Assembly (NCBI RefSeq): GCF_002966125.1
Contig: NZ_CP027062.1
Span: forward strand, 1 to 64,000
Length of the DNA: 64,000 bases
Source: Pukyongia salina
GTDB lineage: Bacteria > Bacteroidota > Bacteroidia > Flavobacteriales > Flavobacteriaceae
Direction of reading: 5' to 3'
A program made the translations under genes and the position numbers. Under the pieces are notes generated by a model that was given only the letters and a program-made list of their open reading frames with translations, searched no databases and had not been told where the DNA came from. This document shows positions 17,424 through 26,282 of this stretch, piece by piece. Positions within the stretch are counted from its first letter, which is position 1. Each line of letters begins with the position of its first letter.

Positions 17424-17450
17424 CTACAGTATATTGTAATTGAACCTCTC

Positions 17451-17906
17451 ATGATACGTCTGCGCCGAACATCAGCCAACGACTCTCATTTTATCACGCT
17501 TGTAAAGGCTCTTGATGAGGATCTCGCGATTAGAGATGGTGAGGATCATGATTTCTACCATCAATTTAACGCGATAGACCAAATTAAATATGCTTTGGTA
17601 GCTTATATGGGCACCACCCCGGTTGGGTGTGGGGCGATTAAGCAATTGGATAATACTGCCATGGAAGTTAAACGGATGTATACACTACCTTCCCATCGTG
17701 GTAATGGGATTGCTTCTCGTATACTAGACGAATTGGAAAACTGGGCGAGAGAATTAGGTTTCCCTTGTTGTAGACTGGAAACAGGAAGAAAGCAACCGGA
17801 AGCTATTTCCCTTTACGAAAAAAGCGGTTATAAGGTAATTCCAAATTACGGTCAATATCAAGGTGTTGAAAATAGTGTTTGCTTTCAGAAAGAATTGAAG
17901 AAATAA
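17451..17906 (+). CDS. GNAT family N-acetyltransferase
   Basis: This 151-residue protein has the GNAT core: the strand VKRMYTLPSHRGNGIASRIL, with the acetyl-CoA pyrophosphate loop HRGNGIA, then LGFPCCRLETGRKQPEAISLYEKSGYKVI. The arrangement, with the Y(E)K-x-G-Y ending, matches small-molecule or peptide N-acetyltransferases of the RimI/YjdJ kind. The substrate is unknown. It ends the three-gene run with DinB and TfoX-N; a hairpin terminator follows 33 bases after the stop. Confidence 0.88.
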   Translation: MIRLRRTSANDSHFITLVKALDEDLAIRDGEDHDFYHQFNAIDQIKYALVAYMGTTPVGCGAIKQLDNTAMEVKRMYTLPSHRGNGIASRILDELENWARELGFPCCRLETGRKQPEAISLYEKSGYKVIPNYGQYQGVENSVCFQKELKK

Positions 17907-17939
17907 AAGCTATAATCAATATTTGAAGTTACACAATTA

Positions 17940-17965
17940 AAAACCCCGTTTGCCAACGGGGTTTT
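17940..17965 (+). terminator. Terminator after the GNAT gene
   Basis: An 11-base-pair stem AAAACCCCGTT / AACGGGGTTTT with a four-base loop. The T-rich side of the stem supplies the only U-run, so it could also act on the minus strand. Confidence 0.75.
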
Positions 17966-18073
17966 CAGATATCTGGATGTAAATGTTTCTTTTTAGGGAC
18001 ACCATCGGTGTTTACTTTATGTTTCACTTACAGGTTCTGATAGCTACAACCTATAATATTCAAAAAATATGCC

Positions 18074-18102
18074 AAAAAAAGCCCGTTCCTTTAAGAACGG
18101 GC
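18074..18102 (-). terminator. Terminator of the M36 protease gene
   Basis: The stem GCCCGTTC / GAACGGGC (18081-18088 with 18095-18102) is preceded on the plus strand by seven A residues, which form the U-tract on the minus strand. The 107 bases between this and the GNAT terminator hold nothing I recognise. Confidence 0.88.
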
Positions 18103-18127
18103 CTTCCGACATATTGTCTTGGTTTAT

Positions 18128-21100
18128 TTATTGTTTTACCACACGTTTTACAACAGTGGCATTAGTGGATTGAATTTGTACAAAGTACATACCTGTTGCC
18201 AGGGATTCCATAGAGATCACTGTTGTATTACCTGAAGAATTAAGATCGATCGATTGGATGGTTCTTCCATTGACATCCGATATTCTTACAGAGATCAATA
18301 TCTCCCCGGTATTATTCACCAGATTCAATTCTTCCTGAACCGGGTTTGGATACAGGAGAATACCGTCAAATAATTCATTATCCGAATTTCCAAGGACCTC
18401 CACTACTTCAACTTCGAAGGTACAATCGGTTGCATTCCCAGCAGCATCGGTAGCCACGATCGTAATCGTAGTTATTCCCGGCCCTACCTGGGTTCCTGCT
18501 GCAGGATCCTGAGTAAGTACTGGTATTCCCGTACAATTATCACTGGCAGTAGCCATCGGGGTGTAATCCGGCAGGGTAAACAATTCTCCCTGATTAACAA
18601 CTTCGGTGCTATTGGCCGGACAGGTTACCGTAGGAGCCACAGCATCAACAGTTACGATAGTTTCGGTACGATCAGCAAGACAGCCTGTAAAACCTAATCC
18701 GATATCCTCGTTATAGCTTCCAAAGTCGGCAGTTTCACAAATACCGCTCCAATCTGCGGCAGAATCGGTATCGCCAACTCTTCGGAAAGAACCGCTACAT
18801 TCGGCTATTAGGTTTGCACCGTCTCCCGTCCAGTCAAGGTCGGCAGCGGTGATATTAAATCCGTTTATTGTAACATTTAGCCCGGCTATTTCGGCAGCAG
18901 TGAAATTCCAGAAAACAGAATCTACTACGTTACCAGACGTATCAACTATGATGATCCATCCTGTACCAGTATTATTCCACCATATATTATTTCCCCAGTA
19001 GTTTGCACCACCGTCATCGTTAAAGGCAATTACTTCATCCTGCCCCATGAATCCTAAGGTTTGCTCAATAGCATTCTGAGTGTTTATGTCGGTATAAGGT
19101 TGTTCACTAACCGCGATAGTATATCCGGTATAATCTGTAGAAACTCCCACATTTATGATCTCAAGTTGATCTGGTGTTTCCAGGGAGATCTCAGAGATCA
19201 CCAATTGCGAAAGTGGTCCGGGAGGATTTTCCTGCGCATAAAGAGTTACATCGCCTGTAGGGTTAAAAGTATAATCATTTCCTTCAAATAAGAAGATACC
19301 ACCGGTTGGTGCGTCGAACCACCTGATCACATTTCCAGGATCTGTAGGGGTTGCACTCACGGTAACCGAGTCGCCAACACAAATATCGGAGGCACCTGTG
19401 GTAACAGGTCCGTTAGGAACTGCTAGTACCTCTATGTCGTCGGTAGCAGAAGAAGCAATAGAGCAGGTACTCGCCTGAACTTCATACATAATAGTGTGCA
19501 CTCCAACTCCTGCAATTGCAGGGTCGAAAGAATAGGTAGCCCCATTTCCATCATCAGTAACACCGGGTCCGCTATATACACCTCCAAACGGAGTTCCTCC
19601 TCCTAAACCTGTCATTTCAGGCTCCGAGGCACACACATCGTTAGGCGCTGTAAAAGCTGCCAAACCTGAAGGGGTATCGAAGGCCTCGGTACCGTCTGAA
19701 CGGCTGTTAGACGATCCCTGATCTGCGCTTACGCCAAGTCCGCGCTTTGCAAAGGCATCCCAGAGTAAACATTCGTTAGCGCCACCGTAGATGGCAAGAT
19801 CTGCCGCCAGGATAGCATCACGACCATCCACAAAACCAGGGCTACAAGGTTGAAGTTTCATACCTTCAGTAACCAAAGCCAATGCCTGAATATTCCCGGC
19901 ATCAACTGATACATCACCCGTAAAGTTGTAAATATTTGGATCGAAGCCATGCTCGTCTATCAAAGCCCATGTCATTTCCCACAGCATAGTAGCCCATACC
20001 GATCCTATTCCATGCGGAATAGCAGCAGTTTTAATATCATCGTATGTTTGAGGATTTACGGCAAGATCTGTACTATAAGGGAAAGGACGAATTCCTCCAC
20101 CTCCGGGACCCTGTCCAAATAAGTAAGTTCCCACGGCTCTGGCGTCGGTTCCTGTATCACCGGGTTCTATGGTCATGATCACTCCATAGAAATCACTCCA
20201 ACCCTCTCCCATTTGCTCCGTGTTTTGCAGGCATCCCGAAGCTGCCGGGCCACCTGTTAGGCGATTGGAGATCCCGTGCCCGTATTCATGAACAATTACC
20301 AAATTATCGAAGTCGCCATCCTTATCTCCACACACATACATTTGCATACGTGGATTCCCACCATCACCCGGGGTTCCAAAATTGGCGTTACATGTCCCTG
20401 ATCCATCCTGAGCTTCGGCGTCTACCGAATCACTCCCGGCACCGCCATTTCCGTAATTATTTTCCTGAAAATTTCCACTTGCCTCATCAAACCCATACTG
20501 ATACATCACATCATGTATGATATTGTTCCAGTAAAAGAGATTTGTAATCGCCGCATCTTCGTATTGATTTGCGTTGCTGTAAATTTGATCGAAGGCATAA
20601 CCGGTAAACTGAAGGGAAGCACCTCCGTCGGGTTGATACCCGGGGTTATTGCCATCTTCATAAGCGTTTACGTTATTACCACGAGTAACGGTGAATTCGG
20701 CCCCAGCTGAACCATCGGTATCATGCCATCCAAAAGGAGATGCGATAGGGTCTGCAGGTTGAACTATATCTGTGTGATTTCCAAAATACGGACTTTCAAT
20801 AGGCATGGCAAATGCCTGGTAGCATTCGCTGCAGCCTGCATTGGCTTCTGCAGAAACTAATTCTTTATAATTTGGAATATCGTAGAGATTGGCATTGTAA
20901 TCAAGTTTCTCTTCGTTGTGCGTACTGTGATCGTGCTCGAATTTACAAGACACTATCCAATTCGCCTTATCTATGATCTGGCCGGTAGTTGCGTCTACAC
21001 GAACACTATACCACTCTGTTTCAACTTCTGTCGATTCTATGGATAGGTCCCAGGCTAAGACTAACTCATCGTTATTGCTTAGCTGATAAACCAGTTTTGC

Positions 21101-21583
21101 GGGAATATTGCTTCGAGATATGCCACCGGTACTTAGCACAGTTTCCTGCGTAATTCCATTTCCTCTTTCGAGAATATCCAAGGAACCTGTAATATTATAA
21201 TTTAATTGGTTGGCCGCCGCCTGAACCGCCTGAATAGCGGTTAAAGAAGGACTAACACCTGCAGACGTCCTGGAGTTGGCATTAGGAATAAATCTGTCGT
21301 TTGCCATTAACACCTTTCCATTGGCACTAATATGAATACCAGAGTCGGTTCCGTATACCGGGATTCCATTTACCGTCTGACGAAAATAAATATGATTTAC
21401 ACCACTTACACTACTTATATGTTGATTGGTTATCTGCCATTGAACATCCTGAGGTACAAGTAGATCATTCTCGAGCAATTGTTCAAAATATTGATTGATC
21501 TGATCGGTAGAATTTTGTGCAGCAAGTGGTGAAAACAATAGCAGGCACACCACAAGATTTAGTGCAGAGGTAAATTTTTTCAT
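18128..21583 (-). CDS. Secreted M36 (fungalysin-type) metalloprotease with T9SS sorting domain
   Basis: The protein has 1151 residues. A signal peptide (residues 1-22) is followed by an FTP/PepSY propeptide region (VNGIPVYGTDSGIHIS). The M36 catalytic domain has HEYGH at 432-436 and the third zinc ligand in GEGWSDFYG. The C-terminal half contains a lamin-tail-like region (VISEISLETPDQLEIIN), an HYR-type module (PTVTCPAN through TIVATDAAGNA), and a type A T9SS sorting tail of about 80 residues with YPNP, DVNGR and GMYFVQI. It should be exported through the outer membrane, processed, and act as an extracellular endopeptidase on protein substrates. It stands alone between two terminators; the divergent neighbour is the ECF sigma gene. 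Confidence 0.93.
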   Translation of the reverse strand: MKKFTSALNLVVCLLLFSPLAAQNSTDQINQYFEQLLENDLLVPQDVQWQITNQHISSVSGVNHIYFRQTVNGIPVYGTDSGIHISANGKVLMANDRFIPNANSRTSAGVSPSLTAIQAVQAAANQLNYNITGSLDILERGNGITQETVLSTGGISRSNIPAKLVYQLSNNDELVLAWDLSIESTEVETEWYSVRVDATTGQIIDKANWIVSCKFEHDHSTHNEEKLDYNANLYDIPNYKELVSAEANAGCSECYQAFAMPIESPYFGNHTDIVQPADPIASPFGWHDTDGSAGAEFTVTRGNNVNAYEDGNNPGYQPDGGASLQFTGYAFDQIYSNANQYEDAAITNLFYWNNIIHDVMYQYGFDEASGNFQENNYGNGGAGSDSVDAEAQDGSGTCNANFGTPGDGGNPRMQMYVCGDKDGDFDNLVIVHEYGHGISNRLTGGPAASGCLQNTEQMGEGWSDFYGVIMTIEPGDTGTDARAVGTYLFGQGPGGGGIRPFPYSTDLAVNPQTYDDIKTAAIPHGIGSVWATMLWEMTWALIDEHGFDPNIYNFTGDVSVDAGNIQALALVTEGMKLQPCSPGFVDGRDAILAADLAIYGGANECLLWDAFAKRGLGVSADQGSSNSRSDGTEAFDTPSGLAAFTAPNDVCASEPEMTGLGGGTPFGGVYSGPGVTDDGNGATYSFDPAIAGVGVHTIMYEVQASTCSIASSATDDIEVLAVPNGPVTTGASDICVGDSVTVSATPTDPGNVIRWFDAPTGGIFLFEGNDYTFNPTGDVTLYAQENPPGPLSQLVISEISLETPDQLEIINVGVSTDYTGYTIAVSEQPYTDINTQNAIEQTLGFMGQDEVIAFNDDGGANYWGNNIWWNNTGTGWIIIVDTSGNVVDSVFWNFTAAEIAGLNVTINGFNITAADLDWTGDGANLIAECSGSFRRVGDTDSAADWSGICETADFGSYNEDIGLGFTGCLADRTETIVTVDAVAPTVTCPANSTEVVNQGELFTLPDYTPMATASDNCTGIPVLTQDPAAGTQVGPGITTITIVATDAAGNATDCTFEVEVVEVLGNSDNELFDGILLYPNPVQEELNLVNNTGEILISVRISDVNGRTIQSIDLNSSGNTTVISMESLATGMYFVQIQSTNATVVKRVVKQ

Positions 21584-21833
21584 AGAAAGAAGTTAAGTTC
21601 GTTTATTTCAAGGGGAATTTTCAATTCGCGGTAAATCTATTAAATATTAATGATTTATCAAATAATTAACAATAAAGCCGCATGTTTTTTAACAATTAAG
21701 GAATTATAAGAAAAAGACTAAAATAATTGCGAATTTTATAAAACTTGGGCAATTTTTATAGTTTCAATTGCGAACCCGTATTATTTTTTCACCAAAAAGG
21801 GCATACAGTGCGGTCGAATGCCAGAGATTTCCC

Positions 21834-21841
21834 TATTTTCG
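21834..21841 (+). promoter_or_regulatory. Possible promoter element of the ECF sigma operon
   Basis: TATTTTCG lies 19 bases before the ATG, one mismatch from TAnnTTTG, but no TTG sits 19-21 bases upstream. The same octamer, extended to TATTTTCGT, occurs in the DUF4331 operon promoter. The rest of the 276-base gap 21584-21859 is A/T-rich and shows nothing else. Confidence 0.35.
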
Positions 21842-21859
21842 TAGTTGAAGCTATCCACC

Positions 21860-22393
21860 ATGGAACAACCAGATCAACTTATTCATGCCATGCAGGCCGG
21901 TGATGAAGCGGCTTTTTCAAAATTGTATGGCATGTATTCTGAAGCACTGTTCGGGATTATATACGGCATCGTGGGCGATCGGGAAGTTGCCGAAGAAGCG
22001 TTACAGGATGCATTTGTTAAGATCTGGAATAATTCGGCAAGCTATTCACCCGGCAAAGGCCGATTCTTTACATGGATCCTCAATATTGCCAGGAATACCG
22101 CTATAGACAAAACCAGATCCAAGGCTTTTAAGAATAGCAGGAAAAACCTCTCAACCACTAATTTCGTAGATATACTGGCGTCTAGCGATAACCTGAACAA
22201 GAAAACCAATGCCATTGGGATTAAGAAGTATGTGGATGCATTAAAACCAGCTTGCATTAAGATCATCGAACTACTGTTTTTTAAAGGTTTTACGCAGACT
22301 GATGCCGCCAAGGAGCTGGATATACCCCTGGGAACCTTAAAAACAAGAAATCGCAACTGTATAAATGAACTAAGAGCAATTGTACTAGGATAA
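21860..22393 (+). CDS. ECF-type RNA polymerase sigma factor
   Basis: This protein has 177 residues from the ATG at 21860; a TTG at 21845 is also in frame. Region 2 spans about residues 20-85 (EAALFGII type helix, then AEEALQDAFVKIWNN and FFTWILNIARNTAID). Region 4 spans about 120-172 with a helix-turn-helix ending AAKELDIPLGTLKTRNRN. It redirects RNA polymerase to a small regulon in response to the state of the partner anti-sigma factor encoded directly downstream. The stop codon is immediately followed by the anti-sigma start, indicating translational coupling. The pairing with an RskA-type partner places it in the SigK-like group. Confidence 0.92.
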   Translation: MEQPDQLIHAMQAGDEAAFSKLYGMYSEALFGIIYGIVGDREVAEEALQDAFVKIWNNSASYSPGKGRFFTWILNIARNTAIDKTRSKAFKNSRKNLSTTNFVDILASSDNLNKKTNAIGIKKYVDALKPACIKIIELLFFKGFTQTDAAKELDIPLGTLKTRNRNCINELRAIVLG

Positions 22394-23188
22394 ATGAGTA
22401 CCGAAGAGATCATATCATCCGGAAAACTGGAACTTTACGTTACCGGCTCGCTCCCAGCAAAGGAGGCGGCCGAGATCGCCGAAGCTGTTCGGAAGGATCC
22501 CGTACTTCAAAAAGAAGTGGAAGCGATCGAAACTTCTTTAATTCAGCTAGCAGGTTCGGTCTCTCCGGGTGTGGCATCGACTATATGGAGTAGGATTTTA
22601 AACTCTATTCGTCCGGTAAGAACTATGGAAGAACGCGATACAAGATCTGTTAACTGGGCCGCGATATCCGGTTGGGCCGCAGCTGTTTTAGCTGTAGGAG
22701 GAATATTCTGGTTATTAAACACCAACAAGGATCTTCACGATGAAATCGAATTAACAACTACCGAAAATTCGGATCTCCAGGAGCAATTAACGGAGACAGA
22801 AACCCGGTTGGCTGGTTCGGAAGAGATACTCAATATTTTAAGATCGAAAGATTACGAAACCATTTTATTACCGGGAAACCGGGATGTCGCTCCCGAGGCA
22901 TTTGCCAAGGTGTATTTTGATAAAACGAACAAGGTTGCCTATATCGATTCCAGGGGTCTCCCGGAGGCAACCACCACCAAGGTGTATCAGGCCTGGTCCC
23001 TAAAACTTGATCCATTAACCCCAACTAGTATGGGGCTGTTAGATCAAGCCAATGAAGTAGAAGAAGGTATTTATAAATTTGAGAATGTTCCAGATCCCGA
23101 TGCCTTCGGAATCACGCTTGAGCCGGCTGGTGGTAGTGAATCTCCCACCCTTACCCAACTCTACACCCTGGGTACAGTTAGTCCTTAA
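22394..23188 (+). CDS. RskA-type anti-sigma factor
   Basis: This 264-residue single-pass membrane protein has a cytoplasmic anti-sigma part at residues 1-85 (ELYVTGSLPAKEAAEIAEAV resembles the N-terminal helix that grips the sigma factor). A transmembrane helix lies at about 90-108 (WAAISGWAAAVLAVGGIFWL), followed by a short coiled coil and the RskA C-terminal periplasmic domain (AFAKVYFDKTNKVAYID, YQAWSLKLDPLTPTSMG, FGITLEPAGGS). Its gene begins on the base after the sigma factor stop. By analogy it holds the sigma factor until proteolysis or a redox or envelope signal releases it. The activating signal is unknown. Confidence 0.9.
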   Translation: MSTEEIISSGKLELYVTGSLPAKEAAEIAEAVRKDPVLQKEVEAIETSLIQLAGSVSPGVASTIWSRILNSIRPVRTMEERDTRSVNWAAISGWAAAVLAVGGIFWLLNTNKDLHDEIELTTTENSDLQEQLTETETRLAGSEEILNILRSKDYETILLPGNRDVAPEAFAKVYFDKTNKVAYIDSRGLPEATTTKVYQAWSLKLDPLTPTSMGLLDQANEVEEGIYKFENVPDPDAFGITLEPAGGSESPTLTQLYTLGTVSP

Positions 23189-23209
23189 ATCACATATTAT
23201 ATAAACGAA

Positions 23210-23230
23210 AACGCCCCGTGATGGGGCGTT
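23210..23230 (+). terminator. Terminator of the sigma/anti-sigma operon
   Basis: A perfect stem AACGCCCC / GGGGCGTT with a five-base loop, followed by a weak pyrimidine-rich tail. Confidence 0.75.
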
Positions 23231-23276
23231 CTCTACTAACAAAAAAACTCTGAAATCCGGCTTTCACCAGCGAATT

Positions 23277-23302
23277 AATCGGCGCCCGCAGGCGTTCCGA
23301 TT
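23277..23302 (+). repeat. Inverted repeat in the gap before the convergent TPR gene
   Basis: AATCGG (23277-23282) pairs with CCGATT (23297-23302), and CGCC (23283-23286) pairs with GGCG (23291-23294), giving an interrupted stem of ten pairs. No T-tract lies on either side. The repeat is in the 154-base convergent gap. Confidence 0.4.
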
Positions 23303-23342
23303 AAACCTCAATTCTATTTACGTAGGAAATGAGAAACCGGTT

Positions 23343-24629
23343 TTAAAATTTGTTGATTTTTTTGGTGAGTACAGGTCCTAATTCGAATGCTGCCTCCTGT
23401 AATTCCTTTTTTAACTTCTGAAGCTCCTTCGTTCGGCCATTTGCCTGGTAAACCAGCGCCATATAATAAGCGGCCATGGGTTCGGAAGTCTTGTCTTTTA
23501 CCCGGGATTCGATGATATCCAGAGCCCGCTCTTTCTCCCCTTTCATCAGCTTTGTATAAGCAAGCAATGAATAGGTTTCAGGGGTGGCGCGTTCTGTAAC
23601 TTCAACTTCGGCTATAGCCATCGCCCTATTGGGATCTTTTTCGGCAAGTACTTCGATAAGGTGGGTATTGTACATTCTTCCATAGGCCTCGTTGGTCGCG
23701 GCATTTATAAAGGTTTCGGTATATTCTGCAGCCTCTGCTTCATCACCTTCATTTTCGGCCATTTCGGCCAAAAGCAGGTAATAATCCGGAACTTTATGAT
23801 TTTTCATCACTGAATCGAGTATACGTCGTGCTTCGGGAGCATCATTTTGATAGGCGTAATTTATCCAGGCGATCCCTTTTTTTACGTACGCATTATCGGG
23901 TTGCAGTTCCAGGGTCATTAAATAGTGTTTATAAGCCTGGTCTAGCCTGCCGTCATGACCATAATAGTCACCCAGGTTGCTATACGTCCATATCTTCAGG
24001 GGTTTTGAATCCCTGGACTCGGCGATCGCCTTCGCGCTTTCCATATAGTTGATCGCATTTGTGAGGTCGCCTGTATGATCACTCCATTTTGCTTTGCGAA
24101 TGAGATAGTTATAGTCGGAGGTGTTATTTAGCAACTTCAGATAGCTTTCGGCCTCCTCGTACTTACCCAGTTCCATAAGCACGTCGAACAACATGAATTG
24201 GGTTGCTCGTTTACTCGAGACTCCTTCATAACTCTGCTTTAATAAAGTGGCTGCTTCTTTGAACCTATGTTGAGAAATATAGGTTCTCGCCAGTCCTCTC
24301 GCGTAGATATCCTTATTATTAGCAGAAATTGCCATAGCCTTTTTGTACAAGGTTTCGGCATTTGTTAAATAAGTTGCATTCCCTGTTGCATCGAAAAGTC
24401 TGGTGTAGGCAGATGCCAGAGGCCCCAGGTCTCCCACCCCGGAACTGTCCGGGCGCAAACGCTTCGACCAAAATGCGACCTCGTTCTCTGCTTCAAGTAA
24501 GGAGGATCTTTCGGCAGTGTACAGATATGGATTGTAATCTTCGGGATTAGCGATGGGCTCGATCTCTGTTTCGGTAGCACAGGATGAGAGTAAACATACC
24601 ATTCCGAAGAAAAAAATAAATAGTTTCAT
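23343..24629 (-). CDS. Tetratricopeptide-repeat lipoprotein
   Basis: Counted from the ATG at 24629 (an adjacent ATG at 24632 is as good) the protein has 428 residues. The lipobox is LLSSC, followed by a short linker and a helical-repeat region with about eight TPR-like units (for example NAETLYKKAMAISANNKDIY, LDQAYKHYLMTLELQPDNAY, EAEAAEYTETFINAATNEAY). TPR lipoproteins serve as scaffolds for envelope complexes. Two DUF4331-type genes precede it on the same strand, but a clear terminator lies between the second of those and this start, so its expression may be partly independent. The function is unknown. Confidence 0.8.
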   Translation of the reverse strand: MKLFIFFFGMVCLLSSCATETEIEPIANPEDYNPYLYTAERSSLLEAENEVAFWSKRLRPDSSGVGDLGPLASAYTRLFDATGNATYLTNAETLYKKAMAISANNKDIYARGLARTYISQHRFKEAATLLKQSYEGVSSKRATQFMLFDVLMELGKYEEAESYLKLLNNTSDYNYLIRKAKWSDHTGDLTNAINYMESAKAIAESRDSKPLKIWTYSNLGDYYGHDGRLDQAYKHYLMTLELQPDNAYVKKGIAWINYAYQNDAPEARRILDSVMKNHKVPDYYLLLAEMAENEGDEAEAAEYTETFINAATNEAYGRMYNTHLIEVLAEKDPNRAMAIAEVEVTERATPETYSLLAYTKLMKGEKERALDIIESRVKDKTSEPMAAYYMALVYQANGRTKELQKLKKELQEAAFELGPVLTKKINKF

Positions 24630-24637
24630 CATGATAT

Positions 24638-24672
24638 AAAAAAAGGAAAAGGGCATCAAGTGGCCCTTTTCC
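24638..24672 (-). terminator. Terminator after the second DUF4331-type gene, just before the TPR gene start
   Basis: The stem GGAAAAGGGC / GCCCTTTTCC (24645-24654 with 24663-24672) with seven A residues at 24638-24644 forms a U-tract on the minus strand. The tract ends 5 bases before the first possible ATG of the TPR gene. Confidence 0.85.
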
Positions 24673-24686
24673 ATATGTTTTATGCG

Positions 24687-25379
24687 TTATTGTGTAATTG
24701 GCGTTTCCAGGTATGGAAATGGAAGGGTAAAATCACGATCTCCACTATCCACCCCGTCACTGGTAAGTTGTGGGGTACCGTTATTACCGTCGAATCTTGT
24801 ACCGGAAGTACCTCCAAACATCAACGTAAGAGAGATATCGATCACATCGTCTGCAAGGGTTCTACCTGTTAGTACTACCCCTGTTCCGGGATCGTAATAG
24901 GTTGTTTGTCCGTTAGGTGCCACCTGCAAGGCATCAAATTGTGCTAATACCGTGGTAAAGGTTGGTGCGTCCAGTCCTAATATATTGGTTTCGTAATCGA
25001 TCGTAATTCCGAGGGCATCTCCGTAAACATCGTGGTAGTCTTCGAGGGTTTCTTCGAAGGTAGCCTGAAAAGACATACGGTCGCTCACCAGAGAGTTGTT
25101 GAACATATTCTTTACATTATCGGCCCCGCTGAACACAGTATTTACCCCCGGACGGCCCATGATATCTTCCTGCACGTAGGTTCCGCTAAAGTCGATCTCG
25201 TCTATACAAGGCTCACAGGCAGATCCACCGCAGTCTATTCCTTCCTCATCTCCATTTTGAATTCCATCATCACAAGTTTCCTGAACGATCACATTGCCAT
25301 TCTCATCATCGTCACACTGAACAAACAATAAGGTTGCACAGATCGCGATGCATACTAATTTGAATTTATATATTTTCAT
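24687..25379 (-). CDS. DUF4331-like lipoprotein with Cys-rich NGDE motif
   Basis: This 230-residue lipoprotein has the sequence ATLLFVQC at its lipobox. It then carries the Bacteroidota motif CDDGIQNGDEEGIDCGG followed by CEPC, a short cysteine-rich linker seen between secretion signals and folded domains. The remainder (TYVQEDIMGRPGVNTVFSG, LADDVIDISLTLMFGG) resembles the C-terminal part of DUF4331 proteins, which are split here between this gene and the upstream one. The function is unknown. It lies 24 bases downstream of the other DUF4331 gene and ends in a strong terminator. Confidence 0.75.
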   Translation of the reverse strand: MKIYKFKLVCIAICATLLFVQCDDDENGNVIVQETCDDGIQNGDEEGIDCGGSACEPCIDEIDFSGTYVQEDIMGRPGVNTVFSGADNVKNMFNNSLVSDRMSFQATFEETLEDYHDVYGDALGITIDYETNILGLDAPTFTTVLAQFDALQVAPNGQTTYYDPGTGVVLTGRTLADDVIDISLTLMFGGTSGTRFDGNNGTPQLTSDGVDSGDRDFTLPFPYLETPITQ

Positions 25380-25403
25380 TTTTATCTTTTTTGAAGTGAT
25401 TGA

Positions 25404-26114
25404 TTATTGCTTTCTTTTGGCCGAAACCCATACATTGTAGGAGGCTGGCAATCCTGTTAATCCAACTAATTCGCCCACATGAGGCGGCGCGGAACCGAGC
25501 ATGGAATTTGGAACCTCAACGGCTACTGCGAGCACATTAAGTTCGTCGAAAAAATCGTCGGCCGTACCTGGAGGAAAAAATCCATCCGGGGCAGCAGAAC
25601 CGGATACAACTTCATTAAATCTGTTGAAGTCGAAATAGAAAGCATCTCTTCTCGGGCCGGCAAAAAAGCTCATGCCGTTGTTCGTAGCCGTTTGAACATC
25701 GTCTGTAGTCGAGATCTTTACTGCTGTATATCCGGCAAAAGTTGCTATTTCACTGGATAAACCTGTTTGGGCTGGTTGTGCCGGGCCGAAAAAGTACATA
25801 GAATCACCTCTTTTTATCGCCTGGATGACCAGGTCTTCAACAAAATCACCGGTATTGTCTATATTAAACTCGATTAAAACATCTTCATCGAAGGCAGCAT
25901 TTTCGGTCACAGTCCCGGGAGTTAGTGGCCCTTGTAGCGTTGCTATGAGAACCGTATTATTAGGGTTATCCCCTTCAAATGCGTACAGGTCGGCAATGTC
26001 GGTAGTAGTTCCGGCAACCGCTGGTGCATCAATATGGTCTGCAGCAACAAACACTATCGACAGTGCAAGAACGCATGCACCACCAATTGCTGCAAAAAGA
26101 TTTGTTTTTTTCAT
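25404..26114 (-). CDS. DUF4331 domain-containing secreted protein
   Basis: This 236-residue protein starts with a signal peptide (MKKTNLFAAIGGACVLALS, cleaved near VAADHIDAP). The DUF4331 hallmarks are DHIDAPAVAGTTTDIADLYAF, the strand series VLIEFNIDNTGDFVEDLVI, and GPRRDAFYFDFNRF. Proteins with this domain are periplasmic or extracellular and of unknown role. The order here (DUF4331, DUF4331-like lipoprotein, TPR lipoprotein, with an ECF sigma/RskA pair facing them) suggests one envelope-associated system. It is the first gene of the operon, with a good promoter upstream. Confidence 0.82.
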   Translation of the reverse strand: MKKTNLFAAIGGACVLALSIVFVAADHIDAPAVAGTTTDIADLYAFEGDNPNNTVLIATLQGPLTPGTVTENAAFDEDVLIEFNIDNTGDFVEDLVIQAIKRGDSMYFFGPAQPAQTGLSSEIATFAGYTAVKISTTDDVQTATNNGMSFFAGPRRDAFYFDFNRFNEVVSGSAAPDGFFPPGTADDFFDELNVLAVAVEVPNSMLGSAPPHVGELVGLTGLPASYNVWVSAKRKQ

Positions 26115-26164
26115 AATTGAAGATTTTTAATTATTTATTTTTATGCTTCGGTGATTATATACGA

Positions 26165-26195
26165 CGAAAATAAGCCTATGGTTTTTAACTTGCAA
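26165..26195 (-). promoter_or_regulatory. Promoter of the DUF4331 operon
   Basis: On the minus strand, TTG (26195-26193) and TATTTTCG (26172-26165) are separated by 20 bases, a near-consensus Bacteroidota promoter. The octamer is extended to TATTTTCGTCG, whose CGTC is also reminiscent of ECF -10 elements. Transcription would start near 26158. Confidence 0.5.
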
Positions 26196-26282
26196 TTATT
26201 CTTTTATCAATCCCAGTAAATTAAGGAGTTGAGAGAGGCATTTTTATATTGAACAACTAACTGATCATTTATACCATTTATT

